Shown: piece by piece, positions 21,746-31,550 of the stretch
Layout of the letters: each line of letters begins with the position of its first letter
Numbering within the stretch: the first letter of the stretch is position 1
Assembly (NCBI RefSeq): GCF_004664715.2
Contig: NC_051069.1
Coordinates: 10,219,501-10,283,500, forward strand
Length of the DNA stretch: 64,000 nucleotides
Reading direction: 5' to 3'
From: Peromyscus leucopus
Lineage: Eukaryota > Chordata > Mammalia > Rodentia > Cricetidae
The notes under the pieces: model-generated
Told to the model about the DNA's origin: nothing
The model's input: the letters and a program-made list of their open reading frames with translations, nothing else
Database searches by the model: none
Translations under genes and position numbers: made by a program

Positions 21746-22589
21746 AAGACAATGGAACTAGCATGCCTAAGCGACTGTGAAAAGAAAACTAAGTTGGGAG
21801 AGGTCAGTTCACTTAAGTTCAGGATTCACTTGACTACAGCACACAGCAGCCAAGACTGTGGTACAGGCAGGAGGGTCAGAGGTCACACAGCAAACAGGCA
21901 GCTCAGAAACAGACCCATACAGACAGGCCCAACCGACTTTTGAGAAAGGCACAAAAGTAATTCATGGAGAAAGGACAGCCTGTTCAGTAAACGGTGCTGA
22001 GGGGCGGGGGTGGGGGGGGGCAATCGTGTCCGGTGAGAGCTTTTACATAAACCTCACACCTTGTACAAAAATCACAGACTTCGGTGTGAGGCATCAGCAT
22101 GTTTAGTAAGAAACGACAGGGGAAAATCTTTGTGGTCGAGGGCTGACGGGGGCTCCTGAACTCGACACCAGAAGCATGACCCATAAAAGGAAAAATGCAC
22201 AAGTTTGACCTCATCCGAATTAAAAACGGTTGCACTGAAAAATACTCCGTTAAGTGGATGAAAAACAAACCAGAAGCAGAGGGAAAAACAGTGCATACCA
22301 TGGGGCTGACAGGGGCTGGAATTCAGACTAGAATTTAAGATGTGACCGTAACGAGGAAAGCAAGCAACAAGCCAGTTAGGAAAGGGGGAAAACATGTGCA
22401 GACATCTCACCCAGAGGTCACCTAGGTGACAAGCCAACCCACGCAGAGATGTCCATCTCATCAACCATGATGGGAATGCACACTGCAACTACCCCGAAAT
22501 GTGACTCTACACCCCACAGGACGGTGCCAGTTAAACAATAATGACAGCACCAAGAGACTGGACGGGGCACGTCTATCTGGTAAAAATAA

Positions 22590-22775
22590 AACAGGAGAGC
22601 TGGAGCCCGGCTCAGATAGAGGGCTGAGCGGCCTGGCACGCACTGAGCCCTGGGCTCGGACAGCACCACAGTGGTGCTCAGCAACTGGGAGGTGGAGACA
22701 GGAAGATCAGATGGGCAGGGTCATCCTGGGCTATGAGTGAGTATGAGGATAGTCTTAGTTACAGGAGATTCTGTC
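22590..22775 (+). mobile_element. B4-type SINE (ID head + B1)
   Basis: GGCTCAGATAGAGGGCTGAG and ACTGAGCCCTGGGCTCGG are the ID head. AACTGGGAGGTGGAGACAGG is the B1 part. Diverged. Confidence 0.6.
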
Positions 22776-22957
22776 CGACGTGGGAGAGGAGGGGAGAGAG
22801 GAGAAAAGGGAAGGGAAGGGGAAGGGGGAAAAAAGGAAAGGGAGGGGAGGGGGAGGAGGAGGGGAAGGGAAGAGAAGGGAGAGGGAGAGAGGGAGAGGGA
22901 TGGGAGGAGAGGGAAGGAGAGGGGAGGGGAGGGGAGGGGAGAGGAGGGAAAGGAGAA
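22776..22957 (+). repeat. GGGGA-rich polypurine tract
   Basis: About 175 bases of G and A with a single T near 22900. Many GGGG runs and partial mirror symmetry are present. Confidence 0.9.
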
Positions 22958-23454
22958 TACAGGGCACTCTGTCCTAAAATGCAGGCTGGGAGTTTCTTTG
23001 AAAACTAAACATGCAGCTAACATATGACCCAGCAGTTCATTGCACCCCCAGAGAAATGAAGGCTTTCACTCAAGAACTGTATGTGAATATTTGTAACAGT
23101 TTTATTTGTAATAGCTCCAAACTGGAAACAGTCTAGACATCCTCTATCAGGAGCAAGGTTAAATAAACTGTGGTACATCCATGACATGGATTACTACTGA
23201 ACCACGAAAAAGAAATAAGCACGAGACAAGTGGCTGAACCTCTGGAGAGTGATGTTGAATAAAAGAGGTCACATCCAGAAGGTGATACACTGAAAGATTC
23301 CATTTACAGCATTCTTCAAATGACAGTGTAAAAACGGAGACCCCATGACTTTCCAGGAGATAATGAGGACAGGAAAAAGATGATGTGTCTATAAAGGACA
23401 CCATGTGAGACTCTTGGTAGATGGACATGTCCTGTATCTTAACTATACAATGCC

Positions 23455-23750
23455 AGAATCCTGCTTGTGATGCCCTACTGTGACTGTACAGGATGCTAGC
23501 TGGGATGTCCTACTGTGATTGTACAGGATGCTACCTGGGATGCCCTACTGTGACTGTACAGGATGCTAGCTGGGATGTCCCACTGTGACTGTACAGGATG
23601 CAAGCTGGGATGCCCTACTGTGATTGATTGTACAGGATGCTGGCTGGGATGCCCTACTGTGACTGTACAGGATGCTAGCTGGGATGCCCTACTGTGATTG
23701 TACAGGATGCTAGCTGGGATGCCCTACTGTGATTGTACAGGATGCTAGTG
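23455..23750 (+). repeat. 35-bp minisatellite, about 8 copies
   Basis: The unit has GCTAGCTGGGATGCC at its left and ACTGTGATTGTACAGGAT at its right. Unit starts (GGATGC) fall at 23491, 23526, 23561, 23596, 23635, 23670, 23705 and 23740. All steps are 35 except one of 39, caused by a duplicated ATTG. Copies differ at a few fixed sites (GCC/TCC, TGAC/TGAT, TAGC/TGGC/AAGC). Confidence 0.95.
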
Positions 23751-23767
23751 CTGAGAAGTTGAACAAC

Positions 23768-23770
<3 letters not shown>

Positions 23771-23820
<50 letters not shown>
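23771..23820 (+). repeat. Poly(T), 50 nt
   Basis: Fifty uninterrupted T residues. No antisense SINE or LINE body is recognisable on its right side. Confidence 0.95.
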
Positions 23821-23821
<1 letters not shown>

Positions 23822-23934
23822 AACAAAGTAAACAGAATGTTTCACAACTGCACATTAATCTTCTCATCTTACAGTTTCTGGATAAAGAGATTATGGGGTA
23901 AGATAATTTAAAAGGCAAAAGTGCTCTGCCATCT

Positions 23935-24080
23935 TAGTAAGAGCTGCCATGATTGTGGATGTTGGCCATGGTCGACTTCCAGCACTGGATATTGGCATTC
24001 CAAGTCAGTGAGAAACCCTGTCTCAAAATACCAAGGTAGGTGATGTCCTGAGACACCACATCCACGGGTATCATCTGGCA
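23935..24080 (+). mobile_element. B4A-type SINE tail
   Basis: AGTCAGTGAGAAACCCTGTC and the following segment leading to a CA-rich tail are the B4A 3' part. The head is missing or too diverged. Confidence 0.5.
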
Positions 24081-24081
24081 C

Positions 24082-24112
<31 letters not shown>

Positions 24113-24390
24113 CACACACACACACACACACACACACTCATATACTTGTACATATACACATACACTCAATCACTCATACACTTGTACACACACATATACA
24201 CAAAAATACATTTATATAATTATACATATATACATACATACACAAATACATAGGCATACACAAAAACACACAAACATACACACATACATACATATAAATA
24301 CACATGCATACATATACACAATGCACACACATATACACACATATACACATACACATGTACACACACACACACACATACACACACACCAGT
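24081..24390 (+). repeat. (ACAG)n and CA/ACAT-rich low-complexity tract
   Basis: Seven ACAG units, then (CA)n, then about 250 bp of CACATA/CATACA mixed repeats. Confidence 0.9.
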
Positions 24391-24506
24391 AACATTGTAA
24401 TTTGGAAACTTCTGGGATCTTCTCAACCTACTGGGAGAAGCAGTAACTTGACTCTGTCAGAATTTCTGGGTCCAACCAGGCCTGAAGTCATCTTCTGTGG
24501 TGAATA

Positions 24507-24508
<2 letters not shown>

Positions 24509-24541
<33 letters not shown>

Positions 24542-24688
24542 GTTTATCGAGACAAAGTTTCTCTGTGTAGCTTTGTGCCTTTCCTGGATCTTGCTCTGTA
24601 GACCAGGCTGGCCTCGAACTCACAGAGATCCGCCTGCCTCTGCCTCCCAAGTGCTGGGATTAAAGTCATGCTCCACCACCGCCCGGCT
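24509..24688 (-). mobile_element. B1 SINE (antisense), cricetid-type, with target duplication
   Basis: About 32 Ts, then GTAGCTTTGTGCCTTTCCTG (the antisense of the CCAGGAAAGGC variant) and the rest of B1 down to CACCACCGCCCGGCT. TGGTGAATATC followed by Ts occurs at 24498-24508 and 24690-24700. Confidence 0.92.
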
Positions 24689-25007
24689 ATGGTGAATATC
24701 TTTTTTAATTTAATCCAATTTGAATAAAGTTTCTGCCACTGGCACCTGAAAATTTAGTGACCTTTATTTCCTGTAACCCTTTGGGTCTGCTTTATGACCT
24801 CTAAGATGGGTGTGGTAACACCTTTGATCTCACTGGTTGTACATGGACAGATCACACATACAGATCTTTGTTCCTTTTCCAGCTAGTAACTGGTTTATGA
24901 AATTGGGTATGGAGACTTGAATGGAAAAGACCTAAAAGAGAGGACCTTGAAGGCCACGCCAACTACCCATGTAGTAATTTGAGTCTTATTAGACAGAATA
25001 ACACATC

Positions 25008-25145
25008 TATGTATGTATGTATGTATGTATGTATGTATGTATGTATGTATCTCTCTATATCTATCTACCTATCATCTGTCTATCTATCAATCTATCAATC
25101 TATCTATCTATCTATCTATCTATTTATTTATCTATCTATCCATCC
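25008..25145 (+). repeat. (ATGT)n(ATCT)n compound microsatellite
   Basis: About ten ATGT units followed by about twenty ATCT/ATCA units. Confidence 0.95.
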
Positions 25146-25346
25146 AAGATCTCACATAGCCCAGGCTGGCCTCATACTTAACTATGTAGCTGAGGATGAC
25201 TGTGGGCTCCTGATCCTTCTGCCTCCATGTTCCAATGCTAAGATTCTAAGCATGCACCATCATGTCTGATTTATCTGGTGCTAGGGATAGAACTCAGGGC
25301 TTCATGTATGCAAGTACTCTGCCACTGAACGACATCCCTAGCCCCA
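25146..25346 (-). mobile_element. B4-type SINE (ID+B1, antisense)
   Basis: CACATAGCCCAGGCTGGCCT, then the antisense ID head AACTCAGGGCTTCATGTATG and ACGACATCCCTAGCCCC. Confidence 0.75.
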
Positions 25347-25371
25347 CAACTTAAAAAAATAAATTTACTGT

Positions 25372-25665
25372 GGGGTGAGTGCACACCTGTGTCATGGGGT
25401 TCTGTGTCAATCAGAGGACAACTTTCAGGAGTTAGCTCTCACCTTCCATCCCATTTTTGAGGCAGGGTCTCTCTTGTTTCGCATACTCCCAGCTGGCTGG
25501 CCTGCAAGCCTCCAGCTGATCTCTTGTGTCTCCGCCTCCCACACCACAGTAGGAGGCTGGGATCATGGATGAGCGCCATGCAGGCTCTTTCTGTTGGTTA
25601 TGGGACGAACTGGTTGTAGTCTTTCCAGGCCAGTGCTTTCATTGCTAAGCCGTCTCCTGGGCCCT
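25372..25665 (-). mobile_element. B4A-type SINE (antisense)
   Basis: TCAGAGGACAACTTTCAGGA tail part, TTTGAGGCAGGGTCTCTCTT body, and antisense head ending in TAAGCCGTCTCCTGGGCCC. Confidence 0.65.
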
Positions 25666-25804
25666 ACGGCTTCTATCTTTAATACATGATGTAGCTGGGA
25701 TATTGTAGCTGGGATAAGACAATCATATCTTATAAGAGACTTGTAGTTGGCAACACAGGTACTGAGCACTCCAGGAGTTCTCTAGGCAGAGTTTCTTTGG
25801 TCAA

Positions 25805-26310
25805 AAGTTATTTACTTAAAATACAATATTTTTATTTTATTATTTTGAGAATTTCATACATAGATACAATGTATTTTGGTCATAGTCACGCTTCTGCTCC
25901 CTCCCCCTGACTTTGCCCACATCCACTCCTCCCTCCCCCAGCGTGTGCTTTTATTTTTTTAACCCACCTAGTCCAATCTGTGCTGCTCACACATTCATGA
26001 GTCGACCTCCCGGGGAACCACACCCTTAAGAGAACCCGGTTCTCCCTCCCCCAGAAGCCATCAACTATCAATATCTTCCACCTTGAGCCTTTCCCCTCTC
26101 AGAGCTGGAACACTGACTGGCTTGACCTTGTGCGGGTCTAACACGGGCGACCACAGCTGCTGCGAGTCCGAGAGAGCAGCGGTCCTGTCATGTCCAGAAG
26201 ATGCGGTTTCACTCCGGTCCTCCCGGACAGCTGGCTCTCACGGTCCCCTGAGCCGGCGGGAGGGGTATGACACAGATGCCCGACTGTGACTGAGCAGTCT
26301 GTAGACACCG
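25805..26310 (-). mobile_element. Rodent L1 3' UTR (Lx-like, antisense)
   Basis: TTTTGAGAATTTCATACATA near the left end is the antisense of the L1 3' terminus. CTCCCTCCCCCAGAAGCCAT and TCATGTCCAGAAGATGCGGT follow in the expected order. The plus-strand L1 at 27885-28445 is the same region in the opposite direction. Confidence 0.65.
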
Positions 26311-27162
26311 TCTCTCCAGGTGGCAGTTCCTGGAAAGCCGTGTGCATAAGAGTAACTGGAGGGACAGAGCAAGTGAATCGAAGCAGTTCTTCTTCTTTGT
26401 ACAACCACCCAGGTGACTCAGTGCCACAGCCTGGGAATGGTGAAACTATCAACTCAACAGTGGCAGGGGAGCATCTCAATGCTTGCAGGGGCCACCGAAG
26501 AGGGGACCAGGTTGGGCCACCTGTTCCTGGGCGGTTGTTCAGGAAAGGCAGTCAGTCTGGGCCCTGGGAGATGGCTCATAAGGTGGGTTCCTCTCTGAAG
26601 AAGACCAAAGATGGCCCAAGTTCAGGGGCAGTGGGTCATTTGAGGGGGGGCTTCCTGGACACTCTGCTGAGGAAGTTAGGGAAACAGCATGAGGGGGGAG
26701 AAGCCACCACAGGCGTAAGGGGGTGAGGAGTTTACTTACCCACTGGGGAGCTCAGAAAAGGGAGGGGTCATCTTGGAATTCCCCACACACACCGCGGCAT
26801 TGCATGCATGTGCAGTTGGGGGAGGCCTCCCCCTCTCACCTGTGGCTCTCCCTGCCCTGAAGTTAGTCCAGCATCCAAGGACAGTGCCCTAAAGGTCAAA
26901 GATGCTAGCCAGTCACAAAAAAAGCTCCTTTCATTCAGAGGATAACATTTGGTCCTCTGAGCTGGGATCCAGGTGCCAATCACCACCGTGGCTGGTACCT
27001 TTCTGAGAAAGGAGGAAGCGGCATGTCCGAGAGGAGAGGAGGGTGACTGTGACCAGAGATGACTCTCCTGTGTTCTTCCTTCTTAGATTCCAGCAGAACT
27101 CGGATAAACAGCCAGAGCCTTTGGAATGTCACCCACCTTCCCACAGCCCTCCCTCCAGCCCA
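26311..27162. other. Low-repeat stretch, no gene recognised
   Basis: A 146-codon open frame at 26286-26726 starts inside the L1 UTR, so it is unlikely to be a genuine gene. Confidence 0.4.

Positions 27163-27208
<46 letters not shown>
27163..27208 (+). repeat. (CA)n microsatellite
   Basis: About 22 CA units. Confidence 0.95.
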
Positions 27209-27211
<3 letters not shown>

Positions 27212-27556
27212 ACGATGAAGTATTTTTAGTTGTGCTCATTCGCAGTCTGTTTCTCTAGACGGTTGCATAAGTGGCCTGGTGGGGATGGCGAGTGGGACCA
27301 GTGGATGGTAAAGCCATTGACTCTGGGGGTGCGGCCAGTGCGGCTTGCTGGAGTTGGCAGGGTCTGGGCCCCTCTGCACATGCCAGGGAGGTGAGGTGAC
27401 CTCATTCTGGCTGATTGATGGTGAGGAAAACATGGGAGTTCTCCAGCTGCCCCTGCCTTTTGAGGATTTTGGGATCACATTAAGCTGTGAGAAGGACCCC
27501 TGAATACAGAACAACGGGCTGCGCTGGGCAACATAAAAGTTCGGAACTGAGCCTCA

Positions 27557-27618
27557 GAGTAGGCAAGGGCAGGGCAAGGGCAGGGCAAGGGGAGGGCAAG
27601 GGCAGGGCAAGGGCAGGG
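27557..27618 (+). repeat. GGGCAGGGCAAG short tandem array
   Basis: About five copies of a 12-bp unit (AGGGCAAGGGCA). One copy has GGGGAG in place of GGGCAG. Confidence 0.9.
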
Positions 27619-27734
27619 ACTCTGTGAACCAGACTCCCTTCCGTCAGGCTGTTTTTGTTTTTGTTTTTTTCCTGAATGTTCCATGCTTGCTTCCCAACGG
27701 CACTTTGGGCTGGGATTGTAGACACTGTTTTTAT

Positions 27735-27825
27735 GAGTAAGGATACAAGCCCATTTCACAGAGGCAGCATGGCTTCACCTGAGTCGAACGGCAGAGCGGG
27801 GAGCTGAGAGCAGAACTCGGGTCCC
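27735..27825 (-). mobile_element. MIR SINE (antisense, fragment)
   Basis: CCCATTTCACAGAGGCAGCA, then GAGAGCAGAACTCGGGTCC, follows antisense MIR order. Confidence 0.45.
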
Positions 27826-27884
27826 CCCGCTACCTGCCCAGAGCCTTGTTTTTCTCCATCGTCTAGAGGAACTGGGAGCAGCTT

Positions 27885-28445
27885 CCTAATCAGCTGTCAA
27901 AGCCCTGCGCTTTAACTGGTCAAAGCGCAGAGAAAGAGTGATTGTGGACTGCTTAGTCCTAAGTGGGACGTCTACATCATGCCTCCTCCCCGAGAGGCTC
28001 AGGGACCGTGTGGAAAGAGAGGCCAGAAAGAAAATAAGAGCCAGAGGTGGGACACTGTCTTCCGGACAGGACTGGACCACTGTACCCCCGGACTCCTGAC
28101 AGCTGTGGCTGATTACACAAGAGCAAGCCAGTCAACATCCCAGCACCGATGGGGAGGGCTCACGAGCCCCACCCAGCTGAGGAGCCACTGACAGTTGATG
28201 GCTGCCAGGGGAGAGAGAGTCAGTTTTCTTTAAGAGTATGTGGCCCCTGACAGGTCGACCATGGATGGTCCCACGCCCGTATGTATGCGCGCAACACAAA
28301 TGGGTTGTCAAAATAATCAAAAAAGGACATGAATTTTGGAGGGAGCATAAGGGATGAGGAGTGGTCCTGGGAGAAGTTAGGGGAAGAAGTGGGAGGCGGG
28401 GGAGGGTGACACAGACACATACATACGATAAACAATAAAAGGAAA
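27885..28445 (+). mobile_element. Rodent L1 3' UTR (Lx-like)
   Basis: GTGATTGTGGACTGCTTAGT, CACAAGAGCAAGCCAGTCAA and GTTGATGGCTGCCAGGGGAG appear in the order expected of Lx-type L1 3' UTRs. A G-rich block and ATAAACAATAAAAGG close the element. Confidence 0.7.
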
Positions 28446-29226
28446 TGTAAAATCACTGAGCAGTACAACCCATCCTTTGTCAACTGGACACACAAACGCA
28501 TCAATCACTCTCAAGCCATAAGTTTCCGCCTTGTGTCCCCGAAGTCTTACATTAGTATCATGATACTTCAGATGCTTTGTCAGGCATTTTGGCCACAGCA
28601 ACAAGAAAAATAACTAATATGGAATCCTGGGAAAAGAGAAAGAAAAACCACCAAGTCAAATCTGTTCCTGTAATAAAACATATCCAATAGTTGAGATTTT
28701 TAGGAAAGAGGAAAATGAAGAGCGGGGTATGTGAGTCACACTGACTTCCTCCAATTACCAGCATCCAAGCGCCACAAGAAGCTTCCGACCAAGGAACCTT
28801 GGATGCCGCCACTGGTAAGGATGCTGAGCATCCAGCCTGCCAACTTCATGCCTGCCTCTTTCCTGCGGAAACAGCCACCCTCGCTGCCCAGAGCCCTGTG
28901 CCTCTGCTGGCACTGCAGTAAGAATTGGCCAAAGCCATGCCCCGCCCACCGCCTCTGTTTCCCTCTGCAGAACAGCGGGGGTGGGGTGGGTCCTCCAAAT
29001 GTTCCTGAAGTCCTGTCAGTGTTGACACAGCCTGCCATGCTTTGATGTGAGGAAGCATCAGTGGTTGCTCTGGAAACCTCCTGGTGCTCAAGCTGTTCTC
29101 TGGGTACTCTTCCACCGCCTGGAGAATACAGAACTCTGGCAGACACAAGAGTTCAAAGATGGCATGGAAGTTCTGATTTAGGAAGAACCAGAGATGGGAT
29201 CTGTGGGCACAGCTCAGCTGAGGGCT
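28446..29226. other. Mostly low-repeat; possible LTR-like piece at its left
   Basis: About 28460-28620 ends with GGCCACAGCAACAAGAAAAA and TAACTAATA, like the terminus of the LTR-like repeats elsewhere in this window. The remainder is unrecognised. Confidence 0.3.
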
Positions 29227-29373
29227 TTGTGAGTGTGTGAGTGAGTTGTGTGTGTGAGTATGCGTGTATGAGTAATGTGTGCATTTGAATGTCTGTGTGG
29301 GCTGTGTGTGTGAGTGTGTGTGTAGTTGTGTGTGTGTGAGTATGTGTGTGTTTGAGTGTGTGTGTGTGTGTGT
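29227..29373 (+). repeat. GT-rich low-complexity tract
   Basis: About 145 bp of GTGTGT with GAGT, TATG and TTTG interruptions. Confidence 0.9.
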
Positions 29374-29703
29374 GGTTACTGTTCTATTGCCGTGAAGAGC
29401 ATGACTATAGCATCTTGTAGAAGAAAGCATTTAATGGGGGGCAGCTTACAGCTTCAGAGGGTTCAGTAATCATGGCGGGAACACGGCACCAAGGCAGGCA
29501 GAGCTGTGGAGCAGTAGCTGAGAGACAACATCGGATCCACAAGATGGAGGCAGGTAGAGGGACTGAGACTGCAACCTGTGTGGGCTTTTAACACACCTCC
29601 TCCCACAAGGCCACGCCCCCAATCCTTCCTAAAATGTCCACCAGCTGGGAACCAGTTATTCAAATATATGAGCTAAAGGGGGGCATTCTCCTTCAAAGTA
29701 CAA

Positions 29704-29706
<3 letters not shown>
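29374..29706 (-). mobile_element. LTR-like rodent repeat (antisense), same family as 1-320
   Basis: TACTGTTCTATTGCCGTGAA is the antisense terminus. TCAGTAATCATGGCGGGAAC and CACAAGGCCACGCCCCCAAT are internal. Near full length. Confidence 0.65.

Positions 29707-29740
<34 letters not shown>
29706..29740 (+). repeat. (GT)n microsatellite
   Basis: About 15 GT units at the border of the LTR-like repeat. Confidence 0.9.
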
Positions 29741-29742
<2 letters not shown>

Positions 29743-29834
29743 TTTTGCACATGTATATAGGTGTGCATGTATGTCTAGAGGCCGGAGGTCATATTGCTCT
29801 GTACACCCCCACACACACACACACACTTACACAT

Positions 29835-29975
29835 TTATTTGTGTGTTGGGGCATGTGTGTGTCAGAGGACAACTTAAGGGAGTCAGTTCTCTCCTATAAT
29901 GTAGGTTCCTGGAATTGAACTCTAGTCACTAGTCTGGGCCACAAGTACCTTTGACTACTGAGGGGTCTAGCAGGC
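29835..29975 (-). mobile_element. B3-type SINE (antisense)
   Basis: GTCAGAGGACAACTTAAGGG and TTCCTGGAATTGAACTCTAG, ending in the antisense head CTACTGAGGGGTCTAGCAGG. Confidence 0.65.
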
Positions 29976-29979
29976 TCTT

Positions 29980-30215
29980 TGCATTAATTTTGAGACAGGA
30001 TCTCAGTGAACTCAGAGCTCACCAATTGGCTACACTGGCTGGCCAATGGATTCTGGAGACCTGCCCATCTTTGCCCCCTGCCCTCCCCCACTTATGTTAC
30101 AGATGCTGTGCTGCTGCTGTGCTGGGCTTTCACGTAGGTGCTGGGGACCTGCACTCAGGCGCTCGCTCATGGTTGCACAACTGTCTCCTTCCTCACGGAG
30201 CCGTTTCCTCACTCC
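29980..30215 (-). mobile_element. B4A-type SINE (antisense)
   Basis: TTTTGAGACAGGATCTCAGT, CACTGGCTGGCCAATGGATT, and the antisense head GTGCTGGGGACCTGCACTCA. Confidence 0.65.
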
Positions 30216-30302
30216 CAGCTGAGGGCTTCTTGGAGAAGTGGCTTCAAAGATCGACACTAGGGTGGATGACTACCTGCTTGGGTTGTTCAGGAGAGGGAAT
30301 CC

Positions 30303-30655
30303 ACATGCAGGGAGATGGACCAGATGCGGGGAGATGGACCAGATGCAGGGAGATGGACCAGATGCAGGGAGATGGACCAGATGTGGGGAGATGGAACAGA
30401 TGCAGGGAGATGGACAGATGCAGGGAGATGGACAGATGCAGGGAGATGGACCAGATGCAGGGAGATGGACCAGATGTGGGGAGATGGACCAGATGCAGGG
30501 AGATGGACCAGATGCAGGGAGATGGACCAGATGTGGGGAGATGGAACAGATGCAGGGAGATGGACAGATGCAGGGAGATGGTCAGATGTAGGGAGATGGA
30601 ACAGATACAGGGAGATGGCCAGATGCAGGGAGATAGGCCGGATGTAGGAGATGGG
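30303..30655 (+). repeat. 18/19-bp minisatellite with 150-bp higher-order period
   Basis: About 18 copies of GCAGGGAGATGGACCAGAT (19 bp) and GCAGGGAGATGGACAGAT (18 bp), with GTGGGG and GGAACAG variants. The block starting GTGGGGAGATGGAACAG at 30383 recurs at 30533 with the same following variant order, so 150 bp was duplicated as a unit. Lack of stops leaves several frames open, but they are repeat translations, not genes. Confidence 0.95.
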
Positions 30656-31350
30656 CTAGCTGCTGCCTACAGGACTCCCCATTTGTGGCTTTAGGATCGC
30701 TTGCTAACAACTTTTCATATCCTGTGGACCTCCTGCACCTTACATCCATGCTGCCCTTTCTCCAAAACACACTGGTTTTCCAGCCCACCATCCATGCTGG
30801 AATCCCACTCTGGGAGGGTTAGCAGTAGGAGGGACTTAGTTCAGGGATGCGGTGGCAGCTACTTCACTTAGAGCATTCAGTTGACACAAAGGGCAGGATG
30901 AGGACAGGAATGTTCTGACCCCTCTGCTGGGCTCAGGCCTGCAGAGTCACCCCGCAAGGTCACCAAGTGAACCCAGCACACCTGGTGTGGAAGGTCACAA
31001 GGGCTGCACTGACCACAGACACCAACCTGCAGGATTCTACTGTACAGAGGGATGTGGCACAGGGACCCTAAAGCATGACACTCCCCAAGATTTGCTGGCC
31101 TTTGTCGAGGAGAGGTGGTGTTGTGTGTGTGGGCCGGAGCTACACAGCTGGGTTGTAATATGGCCTGCTTCTCTCTAGGTAGTGATGAGAAGTCAGTCCT
31201 GAGAGGGACAGTCAAGCTCGCAGAAGGAGCTGTTCTGTAGAGTGTGAGCAAGGGTAAGGGGACCCATAAAGATGGGCAGCCCGGGGACTCCGCTGCAGGG
31301 GAGAGGGATGGGAAGCTGGCTGGGGCACAGCACTGGGAAAGGTCCTGGAG
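30656..31350. other. Low-repeat stretch, no gene recognised
   Basis: No repeat or exon signature that I can support. Confidence 0.4.
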
Positions 31351-31542
31351 CAGCAGTTCTCAACCTGTGGGTCTTGACCCTTTGGGGGTCTTGGCCCCTT
31401 TCCTAGGGGTTGCCTAAGACCATCGGAAAACACAGATGTTTACATTATGATTCATAACAGTAGCAAAATTGCAGTTGGAGGTCACCACAACATAAGGAAC
31501 CGTATTAAGGGGTGGCAACATTAGGAAGGTGGAGAACCACTG
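31351..31542 (+). mobile_element. URR1 non-autonomous hAT DNA transposon
   Basis: CAGCAGTTCTCAACC and GGTGGAGAACCACTG are the terminal inverted repeats. ACCATCGGAAAACACAGATG and GAGGTCACCACAACATAAGG are internal, with a deletion relative to the 4089 copy. TCCTGGAG (31343-31350) and TCCTAGAG (31543-31550) form the 8-bp duplication. Confidence 0.92.
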
Positions 31543-31550
31543 TCCTAGAG

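Larger units (their letters stand above)
20700..23440 (+). mobile_element. Ancient L1 ORF2 relic broken by four insertions
   Basis: Decayed L1 in coding order. The reverse-transcriptase-region remnant is at about 20720-21115 (GCAAAGCTGTCCACTCTTAC) and 21265-21600. The later ORF2 parts are at 21745-22590 (ACAAGTTTGACCTCATCCGA) and 22990-23440 (AGCTCCAAACTGGAAACAGT, GTGGTACATCCATGACATGG). Insertions are a B1 (21125), a B2 (21606), a B4 (22590) and a purine tract (22776). No reading frame survives. Confidence 0.65.

Noticed and set aside
23455..23750. Repeat-spacer array resembling a CRISPR
   Set aside because: The units are directly tandem with no unique spacers, and the host is a mammal. It is a minisatellite.
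26286..26726. 146-codon open frame on the plus strand
   Set aside because: It starts inside an antisense L1 3' UTR and lacks motifs and exon borders.
29951..30694. 247-codon open frame with repeating MQGDG/REMDQ units
   Set aside because: The repeats come from the 18/19-bp minisatellite, and the upstream part is antisense B4 SINE. A coding role is unlikely.
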